Shown here one piece after another: positions 39,960 through 49,272 of a DNA stretch of 64,000 bases (position 1 is its first letter; every line of letters begins with the position of its first letter). Position numbers and translations under genes: made by a program. The stretch is from Mannheimia haemolytica. GTDB lineage: Bacteria > Pseudomonadota > Gammaproteobacteria > Enterobacterales > Pasteurellaceae. The stretch spans positions 1 to 64,000 of the forward strand of contig NZ_SMAC01000011.1 in assembly GCF_004342115.1 (NCBI RefSeq), written 5' to 3'. Under the pieces are notes generated by a model. That model searched no databases and had not been told where the DNA came from. It saw nothing but the letters and a program-made list of their open reading frames with translations.

Positions 39960-41369
39960 TTACTCAAACATATCCGCCAATAAAAATTGTAGCACCGAAT
40001 CCATTCTGAAGTGTGGAATCGCTTGGCTATAATCAAGTTGCTTGGGCTCGAATTGGTCGAATTCAAAACGGTTAAATTGCCAGTAATTTTTATCGGGTAT
40101 GCGACTTGGCACGCTGCCAGGGTAGAGTGTCACTTGTTTTCTATCGCTGGAACGGATCCCTCTTATCGCTTTAATGATTTTATCTTGCTGAGTCACTTTC
40201 ACCGCATCGGTTGCTTGAATCGAGGAAATGGCTAAATAGCCGGTTTCGATACCATCAAATTCTGCGTGTCTTCCCCCTTCTTGCACTAATTGTCGCATTA
40301 GGCTTTCCAAATTCGGCACTTGGTCGCTAGTAATGTGATCTGCCTTTGTTGCGATAAATAGCAATTTATCAATGTTGGACGAAAACAGACGGTGAAATAG
40401 CGAACGATTGCCATAATGGAAATGTTTAAACAGTTGCTGTAACCCTAATTTCATTTCCATAAATTCGTTATAGCCATAATTTAACGGTGTGAGGCAGTCT
40501 GCCAAAATCACTTGGCGGTCAAATTGAGAGAAGTAATCTTCATAAAACGGTTTGACGATTTTTTTCTGGTAATGCTCATAGCGTTTTTTGAGGGTATGGA
40601 AAATACTGTTTCTGTCGCTTTGTTCCAACTTTTCCCACTCAGCTTCGCTTAAATCTAATAACGGAAAAAATTGGAATACCGGTGCACCTTTGGCATTTTC
40701 AGTTGGCAACACAAATCGCCCCGGCTGAATATATTGCATTCCTTGAGCTTTGCAGGCGAGCAAATAATCGGTGTATTGTTGGCTGAATTCTGCCAGTAAA
40801 TTTTCATCGGTTTTTGCAAAAAGATCGAGTTTTTTAACCGCTTGTAACCAAGGTGTGGCAAGCTCTGCACGCTCATCTTTATGTATGGTTTGTTGCGTTT
40901 GCGACCATTCTTTATAGGAAAGGGAGAGCAGGGGTAAATCTAACAGCCATTCGCCCGGGTAATCGAAAATATCCAAATAAAGCGTGCCGGTTTCTTTAAT
41001 ATGACGTAGCAGAGAATGTTGCCGCTGGTAGCGAATCGCAAGGCGAATTTCGCTAATGCCAGTGGTGGATTCAGGCCATTGAGGTGGTTGATTTTCAAGG
41101 CTTTGGCGGTTTTTATCATATTCAAAGCGGGGAATAGTTAAATCCCCTTGCTCAACGCGTTTTACCGATAGAATTTGCCCGTGGCGTGCAGGCGCAAACA
41201 GGTTTAAATGCGAATTACCGCCTTTGTTGATATGCAAAAGCTGATCAACCAAGCTGGTAATAAATGCCGTTTTGCCACTACGGCTTAAGCCGGTAACGGC
41301 GAGGCGTAAATGGTTGTCGAGTCCACGCTGGACAAAGTTATTCAGTTTATGGTGAATTTTTGAAAACAT
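39960..41369 (-). CDS. ycjX: YcjX-family GTP-binding protein
   Basis: A 469-residue P-loop protein of the YcjX family (DUF463), linked in E. coli to the phage-shock region. Walker A is 'LAVTGLSRSGKTAFITSLV' near residue 23 and a switch-like 'LYLDIFDYPGEWLLDLPLL' is near 130. 'LFIATKADHIT' provides the base-specificity TKxD. In enterobacteria ycjX pairs with ycjF; no ycjF is adjacent. The start codon is fused to an uptake signal and no clear ribosome site is seen. Confidence 0.9.
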   Translation of the reverse strand: MFSKIHHKLNNFVQRGLDNHLRLAVTGLSRSGKTAFITSLVDQLLHINKGGNSHLNLFAPARHGQILSVKRVEQGDLTIPRFEYDKNRQSLENQPPQWPESTTGISEIRLAIRYQRQHSLLRHIKETGTLYLDIFDYPGEWLLDLPLLSLSYKEWSQTQQTIHKDERAELATPWLQAVKKLDLFAKTDENLLAEFSQQYTDYLLACKAQGMQYIQPGRFVLPTENAKGAPVFQFFPLLDLSEAEWEKLEQSDRNSIFHTLKKRYEHYQKKIVKPFYEDYFSQFDRQVILADCLTPLNYGYNEFMEMKLGLQQLFKHFHYGNRSLFHRLFSSNIDKLLFIATKADHITSDQVPNLESLMRQLVQEGGRHAEFDGIETGYLAISSIQATDAVKVTQQDKIIKAIRGIRSSDRKQVTLYPGSVPSRIPDKNYWQFNRFEFDQFEPKQLDYSQAIPHFRMDSVLQFLLADMFE

Positions 41370-41402
41370 TTTGCAAAATTTATTGATAAAATAACCGCTT
41401 GA
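41367..41402 (-). promoter_or_regulatory. Uptake signal running into the ycjX start codon
   Basis: On the minus strand TCAAGCGGTTATTTTATC is followed by AATAAATTTTGCAAA and then ATG, the same arrangement as at cca and the DUF2625 gene. Confidence 0.75.
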
Positions 41403-41429
41403 TTATACAACGTTGCAGGGGCGTGTGAA

Positions 41430-42281
41430 ATGGAAAACCAAAAACAAGCAGAAATCGAACTGAAAATAATGTTGGAACAGCAGAATGTGGCGTTAGTGGA
41501 AAACTACTTGAATCAAACCTCGCCATTCCCTGTGCTTGCTCATCAAACGGAATTGTTAGGCAACACCTATTATGATACGCCCGAGCAATTTTTTGCCACG
41601 CAAAAAATGGGGCTGCGGGTGCGTTCTGTGAATCAACAATATGAAATCACGTTAAAAACACAAGGGGAAATTGTAGGCGGTTTGCATATTCGTCCGGAAT
41701 ATAATTTAGCTTTACCCAATAGCCAGCCGGATTTTCAAACATTAGTGGAAAAATACCAGTTGCCGTTTGAAAATTCAGAGCAGATTGCAGAAAGCTTGCA
41801 AGCGATATTCAGCACCGATTTCACTCGTAAAACTTGGTTGGTGCAAGTGGGGATGTCTGACATTGAGGTAGCGTTAGATCAGGGCATCATTAAAAATCAT
41901 TTTGGTGAAGAGCCGATTTGTGAATTGGAGTTTGAAATCAAGCAAGGAAATCTAGGCGACTTATTTACTTTGGTTGAGGCAATGCCAAAAGCGGATGGGA
42001 TGTGGTTGAGTAATTTAAGCAAAGCCCAGCGGGGTTATTTGCTCGGACAAGCGGTTAAATGGGAGCAGAAAATTGCAACTGCAATGGATGGTGAAAACAG
42101 TGAAAAATTAACCCAATTATTAGCTGATTTTATTTGTGTCGGCAATGAAAGCTTGGAAGTGCTGGTACGTTTTAATCAATGCACTCAGCAACAATTTAGC
42201 AACTGGCAACAGGCGAGAGCCTTTGTGAAGAGTAAAGATTATTTGCTGCACAATTTAACCAATTTAAAAACAATGATTTAG
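41430..42281 (+). CDS. CYTH-domain inorganic triphosphatase (YgiF-like)
   Basis: A 283-residue CYTH/triphosphate tunnel protein; the E. coli relative YgiF hydrolyses inorganic triphosphate. The N-terminal 'EIELKIMLEQQ' is the ExExK signature, followed by 'GNTYYDTPEQFFATQKMGLRVR' and 'YEITLKTQGEI', which line the tunnel with basic and acidic residues. 'CELEFEIKQGN' is a later strand. It is shorter than E. coli YgiF (433), lacking most of the C-terminal CHAD domain. A good terminator follows. Confidence 0.87.
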   Translation: MENQKQAEIELKIMLEQQNVALVENYLNQTSPFPVLAHQTELLGNTYYDTPEQFFATQKMGLRVRSVNQQYEITLKTQGEIVGGLHIRPEYNLALPNSQPDFQTLVEKYQLPFENSEQIAESLQAIFSTDFTRKTWLVQVGMSDIEVALDQGIIKNHFGEEPICELEFEIKQGNLGDLFTLVEAMPKADGMWLSNLSKAQRGYLLGQAVKWEQKIATAMDGENSEKLTQLLADFICVGNESLEVLVRFNQCTQQQFSNWQQARAFVKSKDYLLHNLTNLKTMI

Positions 42282-42282
42282 C

Positions 42283-42315
42283 AAAAAGCCACAGGGTGTT
42301 ACTCTGTGGCTTTTA
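42283..42315. terminator. Bidirectional terminator
   Basis: AAAAGCCACAG and CTGTGGCTTTT form an eleven-pair stem around GGTGTTACT, with an A-run and T-run at the ends. It serves the CYTH gene and the convergent secreted-protein gene. Confidence 0.92.
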
Positions 42316-42317
42316 GG

Positions 42318-42794
42318 TTATTTTACAATTTCAAATTCTAAACCTTTGAAAATGTGATCGTTAATTTGAATTTCCATTTTGTATTTACCGACAGGGTCAG
42401 TTTTATCAAAACCCCAGCAACGATTTAATACTTGATTATTTGCAAGGTTTATTTCAGTAATGATAGTATGATTTTTCTTGTCTGCAGAAGAATTAATTTT
42501 AGAGCCGGGAGAAGCTAATTTCATTGCAGCAGGGGCATAGAAAGCTTCTGCAATAGTAACTTTATTTTGTACAGGAAGATTAATACTGTGCCAGCAAAGC
42601 CTTGTTTGTTTTTTGCTAATAAAGAGCTTATTTCCCTTAATAGGTTTTGCAATTTTTTCACTTTCATCAAAAACCTGTAGCACGACTGCAGGTTTTCCTT
42701 CTGCCGGTAAATCTTTAGTGACTATTTTTTCAGCGGCAGCAAAGCTATAGTGGGAAGTTATTGTTAGGGCAAGCACTGTCCATAATTTATTCAT
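42318..42794 (-). CDS. Secreted protein of unknown function
   Basis: A 158-residue protein I do not recognise. The signal peptide is [19 protein letters not shown], with cleavage before AAEKI. The mature part is strand-rich and has two cysteines in similar settings ('RLCWHS' and 'NRCWGF'), which could form a disulfide. The start chosen has GGAGAAAT ahead; a longer frame reads into yoaH. The ATG overlaps the yoaH stop by eight bases, so it is the third gene of truC-yoaH-(this). Confidence 0.65.
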   Translation of the reverse strand: MNKLWTVLALTITSHYSFAAAEKIVTKDLPAEGKPAVVLQVFDESEKIAKPIKGNKLFISKKQTRLCWHSINLPVQNKVTIAEAFYAPAAMKLASPGSKINSSADKKNHTIITEINLANNQVLNRCWGFDKTDPVGKYKMEIQINDHIFKGLEFEIVK

Positions 42795-42951
42795 TGTTTG
42801 ATTTCTCCAATATTTGATATTTGTCACGTAATTGATTAGCAATAATTTGAATTGCCTCTCCGGCACTGATGCCTTGTGCCATCAGTTTTTGAATTTCTTC
42901 TACTGCGGCTTGTTGTTGCTCGTGTGTCAATGATAAAAGTGAATTATCCAT
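42787..42951 (-). CDS. yoaH: UPF0181 protein YoaH
   Basis: A 54-residue protein ([20 protein letters not shown] onward) of the UPF0181 family. The core '[20 protein letters not shown]' followed by '[14 protein letters not shown]' closely matches E. coli YoaH. Function unknown. The ribosome site AGAGGATTG lies six bases before the ATG, just after the truC stop. It overlaps the next gene's start. Confidence 0.9.
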   Translation of the reverse strand: MDNSLLSLTHEQQQAAVEEIQKLMAQGISAGEAIQIIANQLRDKYQILEKSNNE

Positions 42952-42968
42952 TCAATCCTCTTTTTTGT

Positions 42969-43706
42969 CTAATAATATTGAGTAAAGTTCCAGTCAAAAA
43001 ATGCAAAGAGGCGTTGCCATTGCTCATCAAGCGATGCAATTATCTCTATTTTTTGCAAATTTTTCGGGTGCTGAAATTGCAATTTATGGGCGTGTAACAT
43101 TAAACGACTTACGCCTGATTTTTCAACTAAAGCACGGTTTTGGTGTAAGTCGCCATATTTGCTGTCTCCCATAATCGGGTGGAACAGGTGTTTCAGGTGG
43201 CGGCGAAGCTGATGTTTCCGCCCGGTTTTAGGGCTAAGTTCAACCAAACTATAACGAGAGGTTTGGTGCTTGCCGACAGGGTAAGGCATTTCAACCGTTG
43301 CTAAGCCTTTATAATCAGTAATCGCCGCTTGAGCCTCTTTTTCCTGAGAAAATTTATCCGCAATTTTATCTAAAATCACTTTGAGCGGATAATCAATTTG
43401 TGCCGAACCTTGTAAATAGCCACGCACCACCGCCAAATAAGTTTTTTGTACTAGGTGTACTAGGTGTTGTTCAAACTGCTCGCTCATTATTCGGGCGGTT
43501 TCGCTGTTGAGAGCAAACAGCAATACACCTGAGGTTGGGCGGTCAAGGCGGTGAATCGGAAAAACGTGTTGCCCGATTTGATCCCTCAGGGTTTGCATTG
43601 CAAACACCGTTTCGTGTTTATCTAACCAAGAACGATGCACCAACACTCCGGCAGGTTTGTTGATGGCGATAAGCGAGTTGTCTTGGTATAAAATATCTAA
43701 GGTCAT
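42969..43706 (-). CDS. truC: tRNA pseudouridine(65) synthase
   Basis: RluA-family synthase that forms pseudouridine 65 in tRNA-Ile and tRNA-Asp. The 245-residue protein begins 'ILYQDNSLIAINKPAGVLVHRSWLDKHETVF', a TruC-specific start, and has the catalytic 'VFPIHRLDRPTSGVLLFAL' with the essential Asp near residue 54, and later 'LSPKTGRKHQLRRHLKHLFHPIMGDSKYG'. No S4 domain, as expected. yqcC lies upstream, as in E. coli. Confidence 0.93.
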   Translation of the reverse strand: MTLDILYQDNSLIAINKPAGVLVHRSWLDKHETVFAMQTLRDQIGQHVFPIHRLDRPTSGVLLFALNSETARIMSEQFEQHLVHLVQKTYLAVVRGYLQGSAQIDYPLKVILDKIADKFSQEKEAQAAITDYKGLATVEMPYPVGKHQTSRYSLVELSPKTGRKHQLRRHLKHLFHPIMGDSKYGDLHQNRALVEKSGVSRLMLHAHKLQFQHPKNLQKIEIIASLDEQWQRLFAFFDWNFTQYY

Positions 43707-43738
43707 AATACATTAAGTATAATTTATCAAATCTCTAT

Positions 43739-43822
43739 GATGGCGCAAGCGTCCTCGCTTGTGCCAAATTTTGATTAATTAACCGTTAAAATTAGTACCA
43801 GCGTGGACGCTGGCACTATCAA
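43739..43822. repeat. Intergenic inverted repeat, family C copy 2
   Basis: GATGGCGCAAGCGTCCTCGC and, facing it, GCGTGGACGCTGGCACTATC, with an A/T spacer containing the palindrome TTAATTAACCGTTAA. It has the same ends (GATGG and CTATCAA) as copy 1 beside arcB. Confidence 0.82.
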
Positions 43823-43859
43823 CGAATTTGTCAGATTAATAAAAGAACTGAGAGAGAAG

Positions 43860-44171
43860 TTAATCTTTCAACAACTTTTCCAAACCTAATAGCGGTTCAC
43901 AAATCGCTTGTAAATAACCTTCGTTTTTCAATGCCTCTTCTAAATAAGGGGTGATTGCAAAATTGCGAGGTAAATCGGCATTTGCATCTAAAATGGCCCG
44001 CATTCTGGGAATAAAAATCCATTGTAGCCATTGGGTTGGGGTTAAGGTTTCCACGCAGAAAGGTTGCTCATTGGCTAAGGCTTCAGGGCTTGGTGGTGTC
44101 GCCTCCCAAAGTTGATTAACTCTCAGGGCGATTTCTAAATAAGATAAATGCTGTATAACTTGTGATTTCAT
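43860..44171 (-). CDS. yqcC: YqcC-family protein (DUF446)
   Basis: A 103-residue helical protein of the YqcC family. '[42 protein letters not shown]' is almost diagnostic. Function is unknown, but in E. coli yqcC also sits directly upstream of truC (yqcB). A longer frame adds 21 residues that overlap the trpCF leader; the ATG at MKSQ is preferred. It is divergent from trpCF. Confidence 0.9.
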   Translation of the reverse strand: MKSQVIQHLSYLEIALRVNQLWEATPPSPEALANEQPFCVETLTPTQWLQWIFIPRMRAILDANADLPRNFAITPYLEEALKNEGYLQAICEPLLGLEKLLKD

Positions 44172-44258
44172 TTTAGTTTTGCTTGTGAAATGAGACTTTT
44201 TCGGGTAAAAATAAGGGCAGATTTTACCATTCAAACCGATTTCGCTCTAGGAATTTAT

Positions 44259-45695
44259 ATGCAAAACATCGTTCAAGATAACGCTCAACCAAACCAACCG
44301 ACGATTTTACAAAAGATCGTACAAGATAAAGCCATTTGGGTGGCACAAAAAGAGCAAGCCTTTCCGTTAAGTGAATTTCAGCACAAAATTGTAAAAAGCG
44401 ACCATGATTTCTATGCGGCTCTTGCCAAAGGCACACACCAAGAACCAGCTTATATTTTAGAATGTAAAAAAGCTTCACCGTCAAAAGGGTTAATTCGTGC
44501 TGAGTTCGATTTAGACAGTATTGCCCAAGTGTATAAAAATTACGCTGCGGCGATTTCGGTTTTAACCGATGAGCAATATTTTCAAGGCGATTTCCGTTAT
44601 ATCGATCAAGTCAAACGCCAAACCACACAGCCGATTTTGTGTAAAGATTTTATGATTTCGGCATACCAGGTTTACCTTGCCCGTTTTTATAATGCTGATG
44701 CGATTTTATTGATGTTATCGGTGGTAAATGATGAAACCTACCGTGAACTTGCCACACTGGCTCACGAGTTAGGAATGGGCGTTTTGACTGAAACCAGCAC
44801 GGAGGCGGAATTTGAACGTGCCTTAGCCTTAGGGGCGAAGGTAATTGGCGTTAATAACCGTGATTTGCACACGCTCACGATTGATATGAACCGCATTGTG
44901 CGTTTGGTGGAAAAATACCAAGCTCAAATTCCGGCTGATGTCTGTTTGATTTCAGAATCGGGTATTAACGATCACCAGCAAGTGAAAAACATTAAGCCGT
45001 ATGTTCATGCTTTTTTAATCGGCAGCAGTTTAATGGGAAGTGCCGATCTCAATAATGCGGTGCGGGCGGTGATTTTTGGTGAAAACAAAGTGTGTGGCTT
45101 AACCCGTGTGCAAGATGTGAAAGCGGTTTATGAGCAAGGGGCATTATATGGCGGTTTAATTTTTGCCGAAGGCTCGCCTCGCCAGCTTTCACTTCGCCAA
45201 GCCCAAGAATTGGTGGTGAATGCACCGTTGCGTTATGTGGGGGTGTTCCAAAATCAAGCGGTCGAATTTGTGGAAAAAATGGCAAAACAGCTTGAGTTAT
45301 TTGCAGTTCAATTGCACGGCTCGGAAGATGAGCAATACATTGCAGAACTGGCAGAGAAATTAGGTAGTAAAACTCAAATCTGGAAAGCCTTATCGGTTGA
45401 TGTTGAGGTTGAAAATCTAGAATTTAACGATAATCCACAGATTGCTCGTTATGTATTAGACAGCAAAGTAGGCAATCAGCAAGGCGGCACAGGCAAAACC
45501 TTTAATTGGGCGTTGATTCCAGAAACCTTAAAACAAAAAGCGTTATTGGCAGGTGGCATTGGCACTGAGAATATTGAGCAAGCCCTTGCTCAAGGCTGTG
45601 TCGGGTTAGATTTAAATTCTGGCGTGGAAAGTGCCAAAGGCGTAAAAGATTTACAAAAATTGACCGCTTGTTTTGGCAAAATTATTCAAGCATAG
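44259..45695 (+). CDS. trpCF: Bifunctional indole-3-glycerol-phosphate synthase / phosphoribosylanthranilate isomerase
   Basis: Performs two successive steps of tryptophan synthesis. The N-terminal half (to about 255) is IGPS: '[19 protein letters not shown]' with the catalytic Lys, '[17 protein letters not shown]' and 'LISESGI'. The C-terminal half is PRAI: '[23 protein letters not shown]' with the active-site Cys, and '[17 protein letters not shown]'. The 478 residues fit the fused enterobacterial form. No other trp gene is near, so the pathway is split across the chromosome. Confidence 0.95.
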   Translation: MQNIVQDNAQPNQPTILQKIVQDKAIWVAQKEQAFPLSEFQHKIVKSDHDFYAALAKGTHQEPAYILECKKASPSKGLIRAEFDLDSIAQVYKNYAAAISVLTDEQYFQGDFRYIDQVKRQTTQPILCKDFMISAYQVYLARFYNADAILLMLSVVNDETYRELATLAHELGMGVLTETSTEAEFERALALGAKVIGVNNRDLHTLTIDMNRIVRLVEKYQAQIPADVCLISESGINDHQQVKNIKPYVHAFLIGSSLMGSADLNNAVRAVIFGENKVCGLTRVQDVKAVYEQGALYGGLIFAEGSPRQLSLRQAQELVVNAPLRYVGVFQNQAVEFVEKMAKQLELFAVQLHGSEDEQYIAELAEKLGSKTQIWKALSVDVEVENLEFNDNPQIARYVLDSKVGNQQGGTGKTFNWALIPETLKQKALLAGGIGTENIEQALAQGCVGLDLNSGVESAKGVKDLQKLTACFGKIIQA

Positions 45696-45765
45696 GCATT
45701 CAAAGCGATGGAAATTATGCTAGAATAAAGCCGTTTTAATCATAATTAACAATGAGGATTGTAAA

Positions 45766-45846
45766 ATGGGTACTTTTGGTTATTCAATGCTAACGGTTGT
45801 AGGCGCACTTGGTATGATCGTTATTTTTGCCAGCAACATTTTCTAA
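45766..45846 (+). CDS. 26-residue single-pass membrane peptide
   Basis: Begins MGTFGYSMLTVVGALG and ends MIVIFASNIF, almost entirely one transmembrane helix. GAGGA is well placed before the ATG, and a strong intrinsic terminator follows 23 bases after the stop, so this is a compact transcription unit by itself. It resembles small stress or complex-associated membrane peptides in character only; I recognise no family with certainty. Confidence 0.6.
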   Translation: MGTFGYSMLTVVGALGMIVIFASNIF

Positions 45847-45869
45847 TATTGGTACTATTGAACTGGTTG

Positions 45870-45908
45870 AAACACGGAAAATCTTGGGGTTTTCCGTGTT
45901 TTGTTTTT
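45870..45908 (+). terminator. Intrinsic terminator after the small peptide gene
   Basis: AAACACGGAAAA and TTTTCCGTGTTT form a twelve-pair stem with loop TCTTGGGG, then TGTTTTT. Confidence 0.92.
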
Positions 45909-45916
45909 AAGGGGAT

Positions 45917-47920
45917 ATGATGGGTAAACTGACTTTTGCGACACTTACATTTAATGATGCAGATACACCGGTGTCGGAGCAATTTGATGATATTTATTTT
46001 TCTACCCAAGATGGTTTGGCGGAAAGTTACTATGTGTTTCAAGAAGGTAACCAACTGTGGGAAAAGTGGCAATCTCACCCGAAAGAGGCTTTTGTTATTG
46101 CGGAAACCGGCTTTGGCACGGGCTTGAATTTTTTAGCCGTTGCTGACAAATTCCAACAGTTTCGGGCAGCATTTCCGCAAAGTAAACTAAAACGACTCTA
46201 TTTTATCTCATTTGAGAAATTTCCTCTGACGGCCAGCCAATTAGCTGATATTCACCAACGCTATCCGCAATTTGCAACATTATCTGAAAATTTAACCGCT
46301 TGTTGGCAGCCTCGCCAAATAGGTTGCCAACGTTATCATTTTGAGCAGGTTTATTTAGATTTATGGTTCGGTGAGATTGCTGAAAACTTACCCCAATTAG
46401 GCGATCTTTATAGCGGCACGATTGACGCTTGGTTTTTAGATGGCTTTTCGCCTGATAAAAACCTAGAAATGTGGAACGAACAGTTATATCTGCAAATGTT
46501 TCGACTAAGTGCCAATGGCGGCAGTTTTGCTACTTTTACCGCTTCAAGTATGGTCAGACGAGGGCTGGAAGCCGCAGGTTTTGCAGTGAAAAAACGCAAA
46601 GGATTTGGCAAAAAACGAGAAATGCTTTGGGGCGAGAAACCGTTAGATAGCCAAGTTTCCGAGCATAATTACCCCTATTTTTATGCCAAAAATGAAACCG
46701 CTGATGACATTGCAATTATTGGTGGCGGAGTAGCGAGTTTCTTCGTTGCGTTATCGCTGTTAGAAAAAGGCAAGCAAGTCACGCTGTATTGCAAAGATGA
46801 AACCTTGGCAATAAATGCTTCAGGAAATTTACAAGGGGCGATTTACCCACAGTTAAGCGATGATGACGAGCGAAATGTACAGTTTTATATCCATAGTTTT
46901 GATTATGCATTGCAACGCTTGCAACAACTGAAATCCAACATTGAGTTTGAGCATAATTTAAGCGGGGTAGTGCTTTACGCCTATAACGAGAAAACGGCTA
47001 AAAAACTGGAAAAAATGGTGGAGCAGACGGCTGATGACACCTTATTAAAATCTTGTTCACAGGCAGAATTAAGTGAAAAATTAGGTTTAAGCGTGCCAAA
47101 CAGCGGGGCATTTATTCCGCAAGCTGGTTGGCTTTCACCGGTACAACTTGTTAGAAATGGCTTTACTTGGCTGGAGCAGAAAGGGTTGAAGATTGTACTG
47201 AATCACAAAGTTGAGCATTTAACCTTTTCTAATGGAATGTGGCAATGGCAGACGAGGGGAGAAACGGTTCGACATCAAGCGGTTGTGCTGGCAAATGGAC
47301 ATACGTTGAATGAATTTAGCCAAGCGAACGGCATTCCGTTGTATCCGGTACGAGGGCAAGTGAGCCAAATTCCGACTACAAGCGAATTACAAAAACTGAA
47401 GTGTGTGCTTTGTTATGATGGTTATTTAACGCCAATGTCAGCCTACGGCACGCATTGCATTGGAGCAAGCCATATTCGGGATAATGCAGAAACCGAGTTT
47501 AGTTTATCGGAGCATTGGGAGAATGTTGCAAAACTTCAGCAAAATGTAACCGTTTGTGAGTGGACGCAAGGAATTGATTTATCTGAAAATAAAGCCAAAG
47601 TCGGTATTCGTGCGGCGTTTCGTGATCGTGTACCGATGGTTGGGGCAGTGCATCATTTTGAGCAGCAAAAAAGCCAATATGCCAATTTATACAACCAGTT
47701 GATACGGAAACAAGCGGTAGAAAATGCTGAAATTTTTACCAATCTGTATATGGTAAACGGCCTGTCTTCTCGAGGTTTGACGACTGCACCACTTCTAGGG
47801 GAATTGTTAGCAAGCCTGATTGTGAATGAGCCTGTGCCAATCAGTGAGGATATTTGGCATAACCTTAGCCCAAATCGAGCTTGGATTCGAAAATTGTTGA
47901 AAGGTTCGACGGTCGCTTGA
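45917..47920 (+). CDS. mnmC: Bifunctional tRNA 5-methylaminomethyl-2-thiouridine synthesis protein
   Basis: Completes the mnm5s2U34 wobble modification. The N-terminal methyltransferase half carries 'VIAETGFGTGLNFLAVADKF' (SAM site) and 'GTIDAWFLDGFSPDKNLEMW'. The C-terminal FAD oxidase half starts at 'DIAIIGGGVASFFVALSLLEKG', near residue 257, and contains 'NGLSSRGLTTAPLLGELLA'. The 667 residues are typical. Two ATGs in tandem leave the start uncertain by one codon. It converges on lpxA across a terminator. Confidence 0.95.
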   Translation: MMGKLTFATLTFNDADTPVSEQFDDIYFSTQDGLAESYYVFQEGNQLWEKWQSHPKEAFVIAETGFGTGLNFLAVADKFQQFRAAFPQSKLKRLYFISFEKFPLTASQLADIHQRYPQFATLSENLTACWQPRQIGCQRYHFEQVYLDLWFGEIAENLPQLGDLYSGTIDAWFLDGFSPDKNLEMWNEQLYLQMFRLSANGGSFATFTASSMVRRGLEAAGFAVKKRKGFGKKREMLWGEKPLDSQVSEHNYPYFYAKNETADDIAIIGGGVASFFVALSLLEKGKQVTLYCKDETLAINASGNLQGAIYPQLSDDDERNVQFYIHSFDYALQRLQQLKSNIEFEHNLSGVVLYAYNEKTAKKLEKMVEQTADDTLLKSCSQAELSEKLGLSVPNSGAFIPQAGWLSPVQLVRNGFTWLEQKGLKIVLNHKVEHLTFSNGMWQWQTRGETVRHQAVVLANGHTLNEFSQANGIPLYPVRGQVSQIPTTSELQKLKCVLCYDGYLTPMSAYGTHCIGASHIRDNAETEFSLSEHWENVAKLQQNVTVCEWTQGIDLSENKAKVGIRAAFRDRVPMVGAVHHFEQQKSQYANLYNQLIRKQAVENAEIFTNLYMVNGLSSRGLTTAPLLGELLASLIVNEPVPISEDIWHNLSPNRAWIRKLLKGSTVA

Positions 47921-47925
47921 TAAAA

Positions 47926-47957
47926 CAAACCCCGAATTGATTTCGGGGTTTCGTTTA
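47926..47957. terminator. Bidirectional terminator between mnmC and lpxA
   Basis: AAACCCCGAA and TTCGGGGTTT form a ten-pair stem around TTGATT, with A and T runs either side. Confidence 0.93.
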
Positions 47958-48752
47958 TTAACGAATAATACCACGGGTAGAACGTTTGAAGAATTGTTTA
48001 AAAATAGCAATCGCAGGTTCTGTTGCTGCAATTTGCTCAATTTCTACTAGGCACTCTTCCAATGTTTTTCCGCTGGAGTAAATCAGTTTATAGACTTTGC
48101 GAATAGCGTGCATAGTTGGTTTATCAAAGCCACGACGTTTTAACCCTTCAAAGTTAATACCAAATGGGCGTGCGTGGTTACCTTGTGCCATGACATAAGG
48201 CGGTACGTCTTGGCTGACCATTGAACCGCCTCCAAGCATAACGTGTGAACCAATCACAACGAATTGGTGAATGGCGGACATTCCTCCCACAATCACGAAA
48301 TCATCTAGGGTAACGTGACCTGCTAGCGTACCATTATTGGCGATAATACAACGGTTACCGATAGAGCAGTCGTGTGCGATGTGGGTGTTGATCATAAATA
48401 AGTTATCATCACCGATTTTCGTCACGCCACCGCCTTGTACCGTACCTCGGTGAATAGTAACACTTTCACGAATACGGTTACGATTACCGATCACCACTTT
48501 GGTTGGTTCACCTTGGTATTTTAGATCTTGGTTGATTTCCCCAATGCTGGCAAATTGGAAAATATGGTTATCTTCACCAATTTCAGTCATGCCGTTAATG
48601 ACAACATTTGAGTGAATTTTCGTTCTAGCCCCGATTTTGACATCTTTACCGATGACTGAAAATGGACCAATTTCAACGTGAGCGCCAATTTCAGCACCTT
48701 CTTCAATGATGGCAAGCGGGCTAATTTTTGCTGTTGAATCAATTAGACGCAT
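47958..48752 (-). CDS. lpxA: UDP-N-acetylglucosamine O-acyltransferase
   Basis: First step of lipid A synthesis. The 264-residue protein is a left-handed beta helix with hexapeptide repeats ('[20 protein letters not shown]' early), '[20 protein letters not shown]' and '[23 protein letters not shown]' with the catalytic His, then a helical C terminus. It is the last gene of the envelope operon here: lpxB, which normally follows, is absent and replaced by a terminator. Confidence 0.96.
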   Translation of the reverse strand: MRLIDSTAKISPLAIIEEGAEIGAHVEIGPFSVIGKDVKIGARTKIHSNVVINGMTEIGEDNHIFQFASIGEINQDLKYQGEPTKVVIGNRNRIRESVTIHRGTVQGGGVTKIGDDNLFMINTHIAHDCSIGNRCIIANNGTLAGHVTLDDFVIVGGMSAIHQFVVIGSHVMLGGGSMVSQDVPPYVMAQGNHARPFGINFEGLKRRGFDKPTMHAIRKVYKLIYSSGKTLEECLVEIEQIAATEPAIAIFKQFFKRSTRGIIR

Positions 48753-48785
48753 AGTTTGTTCCCTCTAGTTTGGGCTTATATCGAA

Positions 48786-49244
48786 TTATTTACGGCGAGC
48801 GCACATTAAATCTGCTTCACAGACTAATTTGCCATCAACGTATGCTTTACCGGTAAATTTAGTAATACCACGTACTTCTTTAAGAAATTCAACCTCAAGT
48901 TGAAGTTGATCGCCCGGCACAACCGGTCGCTTAAAGCGAGCATTGTCAATTGCGGCAAAATAGTAGAGTTCGTCTTCACTTAACTTACCATAAGTGGCAA
49001 CGGCTAATACGCCAGTTGCTTGAGCCATTGCTTCAAGAATCAATACTCCTGGGAAGATTGGTGCGCCAGGAAAATGCCCGGTAAAACAAGGTTCATTGAA
49101 GGTTACATTTTTAATGGCTTTTAACCATTTCCCTTCTTCATAATCGGTTACGCGATCAACTAACAGGAAAGGGTAGCGATGCGGTAACATATCCATAATT
49201 TCGGTTACTTCAATAATATTTGGCTCACGATTTTCAGTTGTCAT
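48786..49244 (-). CDS. fabZ: 3-hydroxyacyl-ACP dehydratase
   Basis: Dehydrates hydroxyacyl-ACP in fatty acid elongation and competes with LpxA for hydroxymyristoyl-ACP. The 152-residue hot-dog protein has '[18 protein letters not shown]' with the catalytic His and '[20 protein letters not shown]' with the catalytic Glu. I start at MTTENREPN; a longer frame overlaps the lpxD end. It lies between lpxD and lpxA, the usual order. Confidence 0.96.
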   Translation of the reverse strand: MTTENREPNIIEVTEIMDMLPHRYPFLLVDRVTDYEEGKWLKAIKNVTFNEPCFTGHFPGAPIFPGVLILEAMAQATGVLAVATYGKLSEDELYYFAAIDNARFKRPVVPGDQLQLEVEFLKEVRGITKFTGKAYVDGKLVCEADLMCARRK

Positions 49245-49272
49245 TTCTGTCACTTTAAGACCTCTAATAAAA

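Noticed and set aside
44172-44258. Trp leader peptide or attenuator before trpCF
   Set aside because: No tandem Trp codons and no terminator-antiterminator pair in the gap.
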